A stretch of DNA of 64,000 nt from Chitinophaga caeni (GTDB taxonomy: Bacteria > Bacteroidota > Bacteroidia > Chitinophagales > Chitinophagaceae), in NCBI RefSeq assembly GCF_002557795.1, contig NZ_CP023777.1, forward strand, positions 1-64,000, read 5' to 3'. The translations under genes and the position numbers were made by a program. Below, piece after piece: positions 1-9,761 of this stretch. A model generated the notes under the pieces. The model made no database searches and had not been told where the DNA came from. It saw only the letters and a program-made list of their open reading frames with translations. How positions within the stretch are numbered: position 1 is the first letter of the stretch; each line of letters opens with the position of its first letter.

Positions 1-834
1 AAGGGTTACTCCTGATCTTCACCGTAACACCTGCACCCGGTTGACCGGTGGCCTGCGTTACTTGTACGCCAGCCGCCTTACCTTGCAAAGTTTGCTGAAA
101 GGTAGAAGCAACGCTGGCGTCCAGATCTTTAGCTTCTACTTTGGCAATCGCGCCCGTCACATTTTTTTGGGCCACGGCGCCGTAACCAATCACGACGACA
201 CCGGATAAAGCGCTGTTGGTTTGCTTCATCCGGATATTTAGCTCCACCTGGTCCGCGACGGTAATTTCCTGCGATTCGTAACCGATATAACTGATCATTA
301 AAACATCTCCCTTGTTGACGGGGAGGTTAAACTTCCCATCAACATCTGTTTGCGTACCCTTCGAGGTGTTCTTGATGCGGATGGTTACACCGGGTAAAGG
401 AGTACCATTTACATCCTTAACGGTACCCGGAAGATCTTGTACTGCAACTCCCGCTATGGTAGTGGCATCAGCTTGCTTCCTCTTCAGGATCACAACCTTA
501 TCTTTTATTTCGTAAGTGATCGGTTGACCTTTTACTAATAAATCAAGTACTTCCTTGATCGTGGCGTCCTTCACTTCGAAGGTAACAGGTAAAGTATTTT
601 CGAGATGGGAATTCACATAAAAGAAGTCGTAGCCGCTTTTGGCTTTAATATCTGCTACGGCCTTTCTGAAACGTGCATTTTTTCCGTGATAGTGATATTC
701 TGCGCCCTGCTTTCAGCACTCAATTGAATAAAGAAGAAGAGCAAAATGGCTGTAAGCACATGATTTTTCAAGCGAAGCTTAGACCATGACAAGTTGGTCA
801 TCCTTCGCTTACCGTGGAATGCGTTTAATTTCAT
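1..834 (-). pseudogene. SusC/RagA TonB-dependent receptor, 5' part, frameshifted
   Basis: N-terminal part of an outer-membrane SusC/RagA-type receptor that runs off the left edge. ATG at 834 begins a long basic signal peptide ending near SRAQ. An STN domain follows (motif RFRKAVADIKAKSGYDFFYV), then a carboxypeptidase-like regulatory domain (GTVKDVNGTPLPGVTIRIK) and the start of the plug (VVVIGYGAVAQKNVTGAIA). The signal peptide and the STN domain lie in different frames: a six-T run at 678-683 (six A on the coding strand) is one base short. The downstream frame has a stop shortly upstream and no usable start, so as written the receptor is not made in one piece. The STN domain normally contacts the FecR anti-sigma factor, which is encoded just upstream. 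The shift could be a sequencing error, real decay or slippage; the family call itself is firm. Confidence 0.85.
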
Positions 835-905
835 ACCTTTGATTTCGGTTTAATTGTTAATCCAATAATTAATACCCCGATTTTATTCAACTGGATAAAT
901 CTAGT

Positions 906-940
906 AGCGTGAAGGTGTTGCACCACTTTCACGCTTTTTT
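906..940 (+). terminator. Hairpin with T-run, plus-strand orientation
   Basis: Arms 906-917 and 924-935 pair over 12 bases with one mismatch around a six-base loop, followed by a T-run to 940 on the plus strand. It sits between fecR (stop 1001) and susC (start 834), both on the minus strand, so it would stop antisense rather than sense transcripts. On the minus strand it could instead act as an mRNA processing or stability hairpin between the two genes. Confidence 0.5.
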
Positions 941-1000
941 GTCGGCATAGGTTAGATAGGGATCAATTGATATTGCATGTTGGTTAGTAATTTTGATGAG

Positions 1001-2127
1001 TTAATATTTCATTACGATGATCTTCTTACCTTCTATTTTAAAACGTAGCAATCCTGTACGCTCCACCATATCCAGTACTTTGGATGCATTTTCATATTTA
1101 CGGATCCTGCCGCTCATTTTATCCCCGGGAATCGTTCCTTCGTATATTACTGAAACATCGTACCATCTTGACAATACGCGCATAATCTGGTAAATATCTT
1201 CGTCCGTAAAATCAAAATACCCGTCTTTCCATGCGATGGTTGCCGTTGCATTCACTTTTGATACCGACAGTTCACCATCATTGCTAGAACTAGCCTGTTC
1301 ACCCGGTTTTAAAATTACCTGTTCATTAATCTTTACAGCGCCTTGCAATAACGTGGTTTTACAAAAGGTTCATCCGTATAACTATTGATATTAAAATGTG
1401 TTCCTAAAACACGGACCTCTTGCCCCCTGGTTTTAACGATGAAAGGTTGCTGCACGCGTTCCGCCACTTCGAAATACGCTTCCCCATCCAGTATAACTTC
1501 CCTATTCGCCATTCCTTTAAAACTTACAGGGAATTTCAAAGAGGTAGCCGCATTGACCCATACCTTTGTACCATCAGGCAGCGTCAATTGATATTGTTGT
1601 GCATTAGCGGTAGATAGTATATTATAAGATAATGAAGGCGCGCCATTCGAGCCAATATCAGCCTGATAAACCAACGTACTATCCGTAGTTTTGGAAATCC
1701 TTGCCCCATCTTCATTCAACAGCTCCCCTTCCGAAATATCGGAGAGTTGCACCTGTTTTCCATTGGCGAGGGTTAAGGTACCCGTATGTTTACCGGGGGC
1801 AATATCAGCTAAATGTTGCACCGCATTACCCTGCAAGGCCGGGATGCTCTTATAATGTTTCCAGGCAAATGTGCCCGTAATGACCAAGATTATGATACAA
1901 GCAGCGGCGGCCGGGAACCAAATTTTCCCGGTACGGTTAGGCCTATCTATGGTATGTTGAATACGCTCCCACATATGTTGCTGCTTTTCATCAAAATTTG
2001 ATGGCAGCTCAGCACCGGGAACATCTTGCATAGCATTGCACCAAGCATCGTATTTCCGCAAGTCATCAGCACTGGCCTTATTGGCAGCAATCCTTTCAAT
2101 TATTTCCGAGAGTTCTTGATTCGTCAT
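1001..2127 (-). pseudogene. FecR-type anti-sigma factor, frameshifted
   Basis: Inner-membrane anti-sigma regulator that would relay the state of the SusC receptor to the ECF sigma factor encoded upstream. ATG at 2127. Cytoplasmic N-terminal segment, one membrane segment near residues 75-93 (WFPAAAACIIILVITGTFAW), then the periplasmic FecR domain with the usual VWVNAATSLKFPVSF, GEAYFEV and VLGTHFNI motifs. The first frame ends early near 1333. The expected continuation (LLQGAVKINEQVILKPGEQA and the C-terminal domain ending IIVMKY) is in another frame. Inserting one base at the four-T run 1357-1360 restores a normal FecR of about 375 residues. It lies 27 bp downstream of the sigma gene in the same direction. 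Confidence 0.85.
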
Positions 2128-2153
2128 GATTTGTATAAACCCATTTTATGGCT

Positions 2154-2768
2154 TTATACATTATTAGGGACATTTAACGGGGCTATCCCCCAAGCAGCAG
2201 GGAAAATTTTATAAAAAATTGACCAGAAAGATAATTTGCCTAGATAAACCCTTAATTTTCTTAGGGTTATGGTCATTTGATTTTCTACCGTTTTTTCGGA
2301 GATACCGAGGCGGGCAGCTATTTCCTTATTGGAGAAGAATTGTTCGCGGCTTAACAGGTAAATTTCCTTTGCCCTGGGAGGAAGCGTTTGCACAAAATCG
2401 TTGATAACAGTTCTAAGTTCCTTTACGGCTAGATCATCACTTTGACTCATCACTTCAACCGGTATTTCACGGCAAAAGATAGCCTCCTTCCTTTTACTGG
2501 CAACAATTACACGGGTTAATTTATATTTAACTGCCGCTGTTAAATAAGCCTTCAAATTCGTGATATGAAGTTTTTCACGGTTCTCCCAAAACCAGGTAAA
2601 TACATCCTGTATCGCATCCGTACATTCTTCTTCATCACGGATAATATGGAATGCAAATCGGTATAAATAAGCTATATGCCGGGCATAAATCTCCCCGAAG
2701 GCAGTTCTATCGCCCAACCGGAGCAGTTCGGTCAGTTCCTGGTCATTATATGATTCATAACCGGTCAT
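2154..2768 (-). CDS. ECF RNA polymerase sigma-70 factor
   Basis: Extracytoplasmic-function sigma factor of about 204 residues, expected to switch on the downstream fecR-susC operon when released by FecR. Region 2 is visible as AFGEIYARHIAYLYRFAFHI plus the DAIQDVFTWFWENRE motif. Region 4 is visible as TLPPRAKEIYLLSREQFFSN followed by the helix-turn-helix EIAARLGISEKTVENQM. I chose ATG 2768 over a TTG two codons upstream. A hydrophobic tail follows region 4 (LSFWSIFYKIFPAAW), as in many Bacteroidetes FecI-like proteins. The gene is intact, although its two partners downstream each carry a frameshift. Confidence 0.9.
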   Translation of the reverse strand: MTGYESYNDQELTELLRLGDRTAFGEIYARHIAYLYRFAFHIIRDEEECTDAIQDVFTWFWENREKLHITNLKAYLTAAVKYKLTRVIVASKRKEAIFCREIPVEVMSQSDDLAVKELRTVINDFVQTLPPRAKEIYLLSREQFFSNKEIAARLGISEKTVENQMTITLRKLRVYLGKLSFWSIFYKIFPAAWGIAPLNVPNNV

Positions 2769-3067
2769 TAGCAAATACGTGGTCCTTAGTTATTATACTT
2801 TATCCCAATCCTCGCTGGATTGTTTATTGCATATAAAAGATGGTTGACAAGAATTTTATAGCGTAAATTAGAATATTTAATTGTTCACTTACTACAAGTT
2901 TAAAACATTTTCTTTAATGATTTGCTGAAACATTTTCATATAAATAAAAATATTTAATTGTCAGCAGTTTAATTTCGTAGGATAATTGCTAGCCGGAATC
3001 CTGCGATACAAAGGACTTTAAAATCATGATTGGCATAAGCCTTGTAGAATTTTCGTAAATTTCGAAC
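2769..3067. other. AT-rich divergent intergenic region
   Basis: Spacer between the divergent sigma gene and the AraC-type gene. No reading frame is supported. The 13-mer AATATTTAATTGT occurs twice in the same orientation, at 2872-2884 and 2949-2961, and could be a regulator-binding repeat. No perfect TAnnTTTG box was found close to either start. Confidence 0.4.
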
Positions 3068-3915
3068 ATGAAAAAGCAGGATTCATTTCCCATTTTAGGT
3101 ATACAGGAATTTCAAGCTGGAATTTCTTCGAACCAACACCTGCTTTTCCACGAGTTAAGCGGCGAACATCTTATAGAAAAAGCGCATAAACATGATTTCT
3201 TTATGATGTTCCTGGTCAAGGAAGGTACCGGTATCCATACGATAGATTTTCAAGAATACCCGGTACAAAAGTTACAATTACATATATTATTCCCTGGACA
3301 AGTGCATAAATGGTCATTAAACAAAGATATCATCGCACATCAATTGATGATTAGCAGGGCCGTTTTCGAGAATATACAAACCGTTTTTCAATTTACTTAT
3401 AGCTTATATCAACAACACCCGGTTATCGAACTGGGAAAAGATGTCTTCGATCAATTATGGTACGAATTTGTAACCATCCGTCAAGAGTTACAGCAAGAAA
3501 ACATCTTATGGTCGATCATAAACCTGAGAAGCCATTTAATATTACAGCTTATCAGCCGGGAAGTAGAACAGCATTTCGAAGATTTGCAAGTTTATAAATC
3601 CAAACCGGTCTTGATCAAGTATCATGACCTGGTGGATAAAACTATAAAGAGCATAAATCCGTTTCGTTTTATGCCGAACAGTTACATATTACGGCCAACT
3701 ACTTAAACATTCTATGCAAACGACACCTGAACGTTCCGGCAACCCACATGATACAAAATAGGATATTATTAGAAGCCAAACGCTTGCTGCAAGCTTCTGA
3801 ATGCAGCATCAAGGAAATTGCTTATGAACTTGGCTTTAACGATCTTGCCTATTTTTCAAACTTCTTTAAAACCCAAACTGGATATTCTCCCAGGCAATTC
3901 AAAGAACGGTTATAA
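3068..3915 (+). pseudogene. AraC family transcriptional regulator, frameshifted
   Basis: N-terminal cupin-like sensing domain (LSGEHLIEKAHKHDFFMMFL, LFPGQVHKW) followed by a C-terminal AraC DNA-binding domain. The first frame stops at 3706. The two helix-turn-helix units (SVSFYAEQLHITANYLNILC; CSIKEIAYELGFNDLAYFSN, FFKTQTGYSPRQFKERL) continue in another frame to a TAA at 3913-3915. Adding one A in the stretch 3644-3649 joins the two parts into a normal protein of about 283 residues. It is followed in the same direction by an amidohydrolase gene that is also frameshifted, so it may be that gene's local activator. Without the C-terminal half it could not bind DNA. Confidence 0.85.
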
Positions 3916-3966
3916 ATTTTACAAGTATTGATATAAATATTACATTTTAATCAAACTTCCGGCGGC

Positions 3967-3974
3967 TACATTTG
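3967..3974 (+). promoter_or_regulatory. Bacteroidetes -7 box (TACATTTG)
   Basis: Perfect match to the TAnnTTTG -7 consensus of Bacteroidetes primary-sigma promoters, 17 bp before the amidohydrolase ATG at 3991. The implied leader would be only about 10 nt. No clear TTG -33 element is visible. Confidence 0.45.
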
Positions 3975-3990
3975 CGTAAAGCAATATTGT

Positions 3991-5315
3991 ATGCCATCAA
4001 ATCAATTATCCAGGAAAGATTTTATAAGGAATTCGTCATTATTATTAGCGAGTAGCAGCATGTTCCCAGGCAGGTCATTCATACAGGCTAAGGATGAACG
4101 CCAAAAGGAAAGATCCACGTACACTTTGAAAAATGTACGACTCGAAACTGGTTTTATTTATGACGATGACAATAACATTACGGCTACTAAAACGGCGTTG
4201 TTTTCCTTGAAGATTGAAGATGGTAAAATTGCTGCAATTCATGAAAACAGGAACATCCCCGGCGCGATCGATGCTAAGGGATACCTCATGCTCCCTGCCT
4301 TCAAAGACATGCACATTCATCTTGATAAAACCTTTTACGGCGGACCTTGGCGAGCAAAGTCACCCAAAAACAGATCCGTTAAGGACATGATCGCTTTCGA
4401 GCAACAAAACTTACCGGAGATGCTGAAGACTTCCACTGAGAAAGCGGAGCGAATCATAGAATTGCTGCAATCCAAAGGGTCATATTTTGCCAGGAGCCAC
4501 GTAAATATCGAACCAACATCCAAATTGCAATCCCTAAAAAATTTACAGGAAGCATTAGAAAACAAGAAAAATTCTTTCGGTGCAGAGCTGGTCGCGTTTC
4601 CTCAACATGGAATTTATTATACGGAGTCTGCTCCCATTATGAAAGATGCCGCGCAAATGGGGATCGATTATATAGGGGGCTAGATCCAAATGCTATTGAC
4701 GGTTCTGTTGAGAAAAGTTTAGATTTTATCGTGCAGCTGGCTGTAGATTATAACAAGGGAATCGATATTCATTTGCATGAAGGCGGTCAAGGTGGTTTGA
4801 GAGCCGTGGAATACTTGATCGAAAAAGTATTGGAAAACCCGGTACTGAAAGATAAAACTTACTTGAGCCACTGCTTCGTTTTAGCCAGCCTGGAAAAAAC
4901 ACAACAGGAAGCAATTGCTGAGCAACTAGCGGCAGCCGGTATTGGCATTGTTTCTACGATTCCCTTCGGTCGTACGATAATGCCGATTCCCACTTTATAT
5001 AAACACGGCGTAAAAGTCTCAACAGGGAATGACAGCATCATCGATCATTGGAACACTTTCGGTACGGGAAGCGTTCTGCAAAAGGCCAACTTGATGGCGC
5101 AACTGTACGGTTATTCGAGCGAGCTGAATTTATCCCGCGCCCTTAGAATTGCAACAGGCGATATTTTACCCTTGGATCAAAACGGTCAACAACAATGGCC
5201 CAAGGTTCATGATGCAGCCAATGTTGTTTTACTGGACGCCAGTTGCTCCGCTGAAGCCGTTGCAAGAGTCCCTGGAATAAAAAGCTTGATACATCAAGGC
5301 CGGGTAATATATTAA
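3991..5315 (+). pseudogene. Amidohydrolase (cytosine deaminase-like), frameshifted
   Basis: Metal-dependent hydrolase of the cytosine deaminase / AtzC-like amidohydrolase group. The N-terminus carries a Tat-like leader (SRKDFIRNSSLLLASSS). The first frame holds the metal-binding HIHLDK motif and ends at 4683. The second frame supplies the remaining sites: DIHLHEGG, SHCFVLASL and STGNDSI, with an unbroken barrel to 5315. Adding one base to the G5 run at 4675-4679 gives the continuous reading YIGGLDPNAIDGSVEKSLDF and a protein of about 441 residues. The substrate cannot be told from sequence. It follows the AraC-type gene in the same direction. Confidence 0.83.
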
Positions 5316-5334
5316 TTTTTTCATCCAGGCAACC

Positions 5335-5997
5335 ATGATACAATACGTTCTTTTACTTGGCATGTTGATAAGTTCTTGTCAAACAGGTAAAACCATGAAA
5401 GATTCAATTTATATAAAAGAGCATATTATAGAAGCAGTCAGCAATAACCGGATCAAAACAGTTGAAGAAGCATTAAAATCAGGGGCGGATGTAAATACAA
5501 AAGATGCATCCGGGCAATCCTTGTTATTGATAGCAACTAAATCGGGTTATATCCCGATGGCAGAATTACTGGTAGCATATGGCGCAGATGTGAACCAACA
5601 AGACCGCCAGCTCGATAGTCCTTTCCTGTATGCCGGGGCTACCGGGCAGGCCGTGTTGATCCGGTTATTTTTAAAACATGGCGCCCGGTTTGATATCTTC
5701 AACCGGTATAATGGAAGCGCCCTAATCCCCGCTTGCGAGAGAGGACATATAGAAGTTGTAAAAATCCTAACATCGACGGAAGGTTTCCCGATCGATCATA
5801 TCAATAGACTTGGATGGACGGCATTATTGGAAGCCGTTATACTCGGTGATGGCAGTAAAAAATATGAAAAGATCGTGCAGATACTTGTTGATGCGGGTTG
5901 CAACACGGCCATTGCAGATAAAGACGGCGTTACCGCGTTGCAACACGCCCGTTCCAGGGGATTTCAAAATATCGTAAGCATCCTGGAAAGGTCATAG
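5335..5997 (+). CDS. Ankyrin-repeat lipoprotein
   Basis: Small exported protein of 220 residues with a short signal peptide and lipobox (LISSC, Cys about residue 15), so probably membrane-anchored. The rest is ankyrin repeats. Typical helix-turn signatures include TVEEALKSGADVNTKDASGQ, GYIPMAELLVAYGADVNQQD and KIVQILVDAGCNTAIADKDG. Ankyrin repeats bind protein partners; no enzymatic motif is present. It starts 19 bp after the amidohydrolase stop, in the same direction, so the two may be co-transcribed. Its stop overlaps the stop of the convergent gene by 6 bp. Confidence 0.85.
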   Translation: MIQYVLLLGMLISSCQTGKTMKDSIYIKEHIIEAVSNNRIKTVEEALKSGADVNTKDASGQSLLLIATKSGYIPMAELLVAYGADVNQQDRQLDSPFLYAGATGQAVLIRLFLKHGARFDIFNRYNGSALIPACERGHIEVVKILTSTEGFPIDHINRLGWTALLEAVILGDGSKKYEKIVQILVDAGCNTAIADKDGVTALQHARSRGFQNIVSILERS

Positions 5998-7248
5998 CGT
6001 ATCTTTGATCCATATACCGTTTTTCATAACTTGTTGCGGGGTAAAAATAGCAGAAATATCTTCGAGCGGATCCTTGTCCAGGATAAGGATATCTGCCTTC
6101 ATACCTTTTTTGATCAGACCGCGATCTTCTAATCCGGTTACCCTAGCGCTATTCCAAGTTGTTGCTTGAATAGCCTCCAAGTTAGAGAATCCGCATTTAT
6201 GGATCAACTCCTTCAATTCGTCTTCCAAAGGAACCTTTCCCGGCCCTTCGGGATAAATCCAATCCGTTCCCGTAACTACCGCAACACCAACGCTATGCGC
6301 AATTTTGGCAATAGCAGCAGCATGTGTTAATTTGTTATTTGCAGCATGATATAAAGTGGGATCTAAATAAATATGATACTGCTTCATCATTTTCATTAAA
6401 GAAACCTGTAAAGCCGTATCCAATACAAAGCCTTTATAATAAGAATCCCAAGCCTCACTAATATCCAACGTATCTCCCGGGAACTGTTGAAACCCGATAT
6501 CCGCAGCATGCGACATTGAATTTGGATGTGCACGGATAGCATCCAATGGCTTTGCAGGATAAATAGTACCGTGGCACCATACTTGTAAACCTTGACGATG
6601 GGCTTCCTTCGAGATTTTTTTCACTAAATCGGCGCTGAGATCAGCATACACTTTTATCCCGCTCACCCCGGCAGCTTTCGCCTCCGCGATGACTTGTTTC
6701 ATATCAGTAGATGCTGTTATGGAGCGGTACCAGGGACTATTTCCCAGGGTACTATCTTCCCGGCCGGAAGATTGTATCATCTTAAAATAATCCGGGCCGG
6801 CAAATTGAGCAGCGTAATAAATATCCGGGCCGGCAAATTTACCCGTATTAATTTGCCGGGCAACCTTCCCCAGGTATTCTGCATTTCCGGCCATATCGCG
6901 CACCGTGGTGATACCGTGTGCTATCATATTTTTCAACAATGCCCGGGTTTTTAATAACTCCGATGCTTCGTTTTCTGACCGTTGCGTAGCAAGATGAACA
7001 TGTGCATCCATTACACCCGGCATAATAAACTTGCCTGTACAATCGATCACTGTATAACCGGGTTTATCATTTCGCTGTTGATAATCAACTTTCACAATTT
7101 TGTCTTCCCTTACGTAAACATTCCCGGTACGCGGTTGAAGCCTGGCATTCCCGGTAATGATAGTCGCATTTTTCAGTAAATACTGGGCAAAAGTTTCCTG
7201 TTTGTTGATGCCGGTCAGCAACAACAACACTATCAAAATTCTTTTCAT
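5992..7248 (-). CDS. Exported amidohydrolase, imidazolonepropionase/prolidase-like
   Basis: Metallo-dependent hydrolase of 418 residues with an N-terminal signal peptide (ILIVLLLLTGINKQETFAQ). Metal-site motifs appear in the usual order: DAHVHLA, GIKVYAD (likely the carbamylated-lysine strand), CHGTIYPAKP, SHAADIG and TGTDW. The C-terminal strand GLIKKGMKADILILDKDPLE is typical of the family. Members include exported Xaa-Pro dipeptidase-like and other amidohydrolases; the substrate is not evident. It begins 5 bp downstream of the TlpA-like gene and is the last gene of a SusCD operon, so it probably processes the imported ligand or is co-regulated with its uptake. Confidence 0.85.
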   Translation of the reverse strand: MKRILIVLLLLTGINKQETFAQYLLKNATIITGNARLQPRTGNVYVREDKIVKVDYQQRNDKPGYTVIDCTGKFIMPGVMDAHVHLATQRSENEASELLKTRALLKNMIAHGITTVRDMAGNAEYLGKVARQINTGKFAGPDIYYAAQFAGPDYFKMIQSSGREDSTLGNSPWYRSITASTDMKQVIAEAKAAGVSGIKVYADLSADLVKKISKEAHRQGLQVWCHGTIYPAKPLDAIRAHPNSMSHAADIGFQQFPGDTLDISEAWDSYYKGFVLDTALQVSLMKMMKQYHIYLDPTLYHAANNKLTHAAAIAKIAHSVGVAVVTGTDWIYPEGPGKVPLEDELKELIHKCGFSNLEAIQATTWNSARVTGLEDRGLIKKGMKADILILDKDPLEDISAIFTPQQVMKNGIWIKDTL

Positions 7249-7253
7249 AAAAA

Positions 7254-8309
7254 TTAAAGTTGAAGCAATTCTTCTAATTCAACATGTTGCTGAATGACCT
7301 TCCCGGATTGATCTAATAGGAAAGTAGATGGTAATGAAGTTACTTTATAGTCGACCACGCATTGAGATTTCATCCCTTCCCTGGAGATCAACTGAAGCCA
7401 AGGAATTTTATCTGAAGCAACGGCCTTTCTCCAAGCCTCATCCTTTTCATCTACGGAAATAGACACCAAGGCGATGCCACGCCGCTGTAAGTCCTTGTAA
7501 TGCGGCGCAAGTTTCCTGTTCGTTGCCCTGCAAGGTGTACACCAGGAAGCCCAGAAATCAACCAGTACGTATTTATGTCCCTTGAGAATCTCTTGCAAAT
7601 CATATTTTTTGCCATCAATGCTTTCCAAGTTAAAGGTAGGCGCCATTTTCCCTACGAGCTTCGTATTTTCAAAGAAGGTCCATTTGGCCGACAACTTATC
7701 ATATACTGGCTTGTACCGATCGATATTTTTAAAGGCAGGTAACAGTTGCTTCAAGTCCCCGGGCTGCCAAGCGAAGGAATAATAATCGGCCATATAAGCC
7801 CCGGCAAGATCATCAGCATGATGCAAGGCGAATTGAAGCCTTGACCTTTGTACGATGCCCGCGTAATAATTACTCTTATTATTCGCTTCCAGTTTTACCT
7901 CCAGATCTTTTGATTCGCTATAAATATTGCCCCATTTATTCCATTCAGCTTGAACAGGAGCCAAGCTATCCTCAATACGATCCCATTCTCTTTGCAAAGG
8001 GCCTCCGTTTACCTTTACCGAGCTATCCTTCATCACGGCTACCGCAACAGGCTTTGAGCCGGGGAAGATGGTACTACTCATCCAAGGTTTACGGCTTTGT
8101 ATTGCATACACTGCCAAGGTATCCGGTAAATTCATCGTGACAGGTTTTCCTTGGAAAATCAATGTATCGATCAACTCATGCTCCGGCCATTCCTTGTACA
8201 AGTACAATTTTGTTCCGGAGGGATGGATCATGCTTGAAAAGCGAAGGCTTTGAGCATTGACAAGCATTCCCGTCAAACATAATATCACGATCAGTAGTAT
8301 CCTTTTCAT
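7254..8309 (-). CDS. TlpA-like thioredoxin-fold protein
   Basis: Exported thiol-disulfide protein of about 351 residues. ATG 8309 opens a clear signal peptide (ILLIVILCLTGMLVNAQ); an upstream in-frame start would add 14 residues before it. The N-terminal half resembles the DUF4369-like region of Bacteroidetes TlpA proteins. The C-terminal AhpC/TSA-TlpA domain has LVDFWASWCTPCRATNRKL with a WCTPC redox centre and a cis-Pro loop near SLPSTFLLD. It sits between susD and the amidohydrolase within the same operon and probably works in the periplasm. Its exact partner is unknown. Confidence 0.85.
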   Translation of the reverse strand: MKRILLIVILCLTGMLVNAQSLRFSSMIHPSGTKLYLYKEWPEHELIDTLIFQGKPVTMNLPDTLAVYAIQSRKPWMSSTIFPGSKPVAVAVMKDSSVKVNGGPLQREWDRIEDSLAPVQAEWNKWGNIYSESKDLEVKLEANNKSNYYAGIVQRSRLQFALHHADDLAGAYMADYYSFAWQPGDLKQLLPAFKNIDRYKPVYDKLSAKWTFFENTKLVGKMAPTFNLESIDGKKYDLQEILKGHKYVLVDFWASWCTPCRATNRKLAPHYKDLQRRGIALVSISVDEKDEAWRKAVASDKIPWLQLISREGMKSQCVVDYKVTSLPSTFLLDQSGKVIQQHVELEELLQL

Positions 8310-8365
8310 AAGATCAATTTTAAGCATGGGTATATATTTCAATACACCCATGCTATAACACGTTT

Positions 8366-9751
8366 TTAGCGTGGATTTGGAATAATGGCCGGGTTTATTT
8401 GTACGATTTTGGGAGCGATTTGCAATAAATACTTGGGGTCTTGCGGCGCCAACGTATATACTGTACCATCGTATTCCCTCGTTAATGTCTTTTTAAAACG
8501 TTCGTCCCGGTTGAGCCTTTTAAGATCGAACCATCTCAAACCGTGGTACATTAATTCTCTTCTCCTTTCTTCAATCACTAAACCCAGGGCTTCATCCGCG
8601 GTAGCGGCTGATACATCACTATAATCTCCAGGTTTGAACCGTTTTTTTCTCAGTTCATTTAAAATCTTAACGGCTTCACCGGTCTCCTGATCCCTGGCCA
8701 AACACTCCGCTTTTATTAACATCATTTCCGGCACACCGATACTGTAATTTACAGTATTAGCAAAATAATCCGGGTAAGGATTTGTACTTACCGCGCCGGT
8801 TCTCGTTAGGCGGGTAAAAGTATAAACGTATCTTAAATCGGTTTCCCCGAGAATTTGCAACAGGTCGGGATGAACCATAAACCTGGTAATAACACCATTA
8901 TTACTATTGGTTTTGGTGTAAATATTCTCAGGATTTTTATCTACCGTTGGCCTGCCGTTTACCCCGCTATAAGGACGGGCAGGGTTTACGAAACTGAAAG
9001 TATTATAATCCAGCAAGGTATTGTGTAGTACAAGTGCATCTGTGGCTGCTTTCATGGCCTTGGAATAATCTCCCATATAAAGATACACCCTTGCCTGCAA
9101 CGCGAGTGCGGCAGCTTTTCCCGGGTGAACGTAATTGCTGCCCATATCCGGCAATCCATTTAAGGCGATGGCATCAGACAGATCCTTTAACACTTGTTCA
9201 TACACCTCCTTTACCGTTGCCCTGCTAGTTTTGGCTTCCAAATCCGGCACTAGTAACAACGGTACAGCCAAGTCTTTTGCTGCCGTGGCTTCCTGGTAAT
9301 CATTACCGAAAAGATTCGCTAAATGAAAATAATAATAAGCACGGTGAATTTTAGCTTCGGCAATAATACGTTCCTTATCGGCAGGCGTCCCCCCGGTTGC
9401 ATCACCAATATTTTTCAACACCAGGTTACAATTATAAATATTGCGATACATATTATTCCATTCCCCGTCATCTTCCGTTACTTTGAACAAATCGGCCTGC
9501 CATAAATAACTACGGCCGTTACGGTAATTCAATTGGCTCACCAAGATATCATCGGTATATGCAATATCATCCGTCATAAATTCTTCGTAGCCATAGGCCG
9601 CATCGGCTATTAAAACATCATTCATAAACAGCTCATAATCGGCCACAGTCTTGGGAAGGAACAATCCCTTCGGCGTAACGTCCATAAATTTTTTACAGCC
9701 GCTCCCCGCAAACATCAACACGCAAAAACTATATATAAATATTTTCTTCAT
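8366..9751 (-). CDS. SusD/RagB outer-membrane lipoprotein
   Basis: Surface ligand-binding lid of a SusCD import complex, about 461 residues. ATG 9751 gives a lipoprotein signal peptide with lipobox AGSGC. The mature region has the family's TPR-like helices (AKIHRAYYYFHLANLFGNDY, ALALQARVYLYMGDYSKAMK) and the C-terminal SusD signature EERRRELMYHGLRWFDLKRL. It starts 10 bp after the susC stop. TlpA-like and amidohydrolase genes follow in the same operon, which points to a nitrogenous ligand more than a glycan, but that is inference only. Confidence 0.92.
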   Translation of the reverse strand: MKKIFIYSFCVLMFAGSGCKKFMDVTPKGLFLPKTVADYELFMNDVLIADAAYGYEEFMTDDIAYTDDILVSQLNYRNGRSYLWQADLFKVTEDDGEWNNMYRNIYNCNLVLKNIGDATGGTPADKERIIAEAKIHRAYYYFHLANLFGNDYQEATAAKDLAVPLLLVPDLEAKTSRATVKEVYEQVLKDLSDAIALNGLPDMGSNYVHPGKAAALALQARVYLYMGDYSKAMKAATDALVLHNTLLDYNTFSFVNPARPYSGVNGRPTVDKNPENIYTKTNSNNGVITRFMVHPDLLQILGETDLRYVYTFTRLTRTGAVSTNPYPDYFANTVNYSIGVPEMMLIKAECLARDQETGEAVKILNELRKKRFKPGDYSDVSAATADEALGLVIEERRRELMYHGLRWFDLKRLNRDERFKKTLTREYDGTVYTLAPQDPKYLLQIAPKIVQINPAIIPNPR

Positions 9752-9761
9752 GATCCTTGGT

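Noticed and set aside
1385..1617. Plus-strand frames across fecR
   Set aside because: Overlapping frames in two phases opposite a clear FecR gene; they are shadows.
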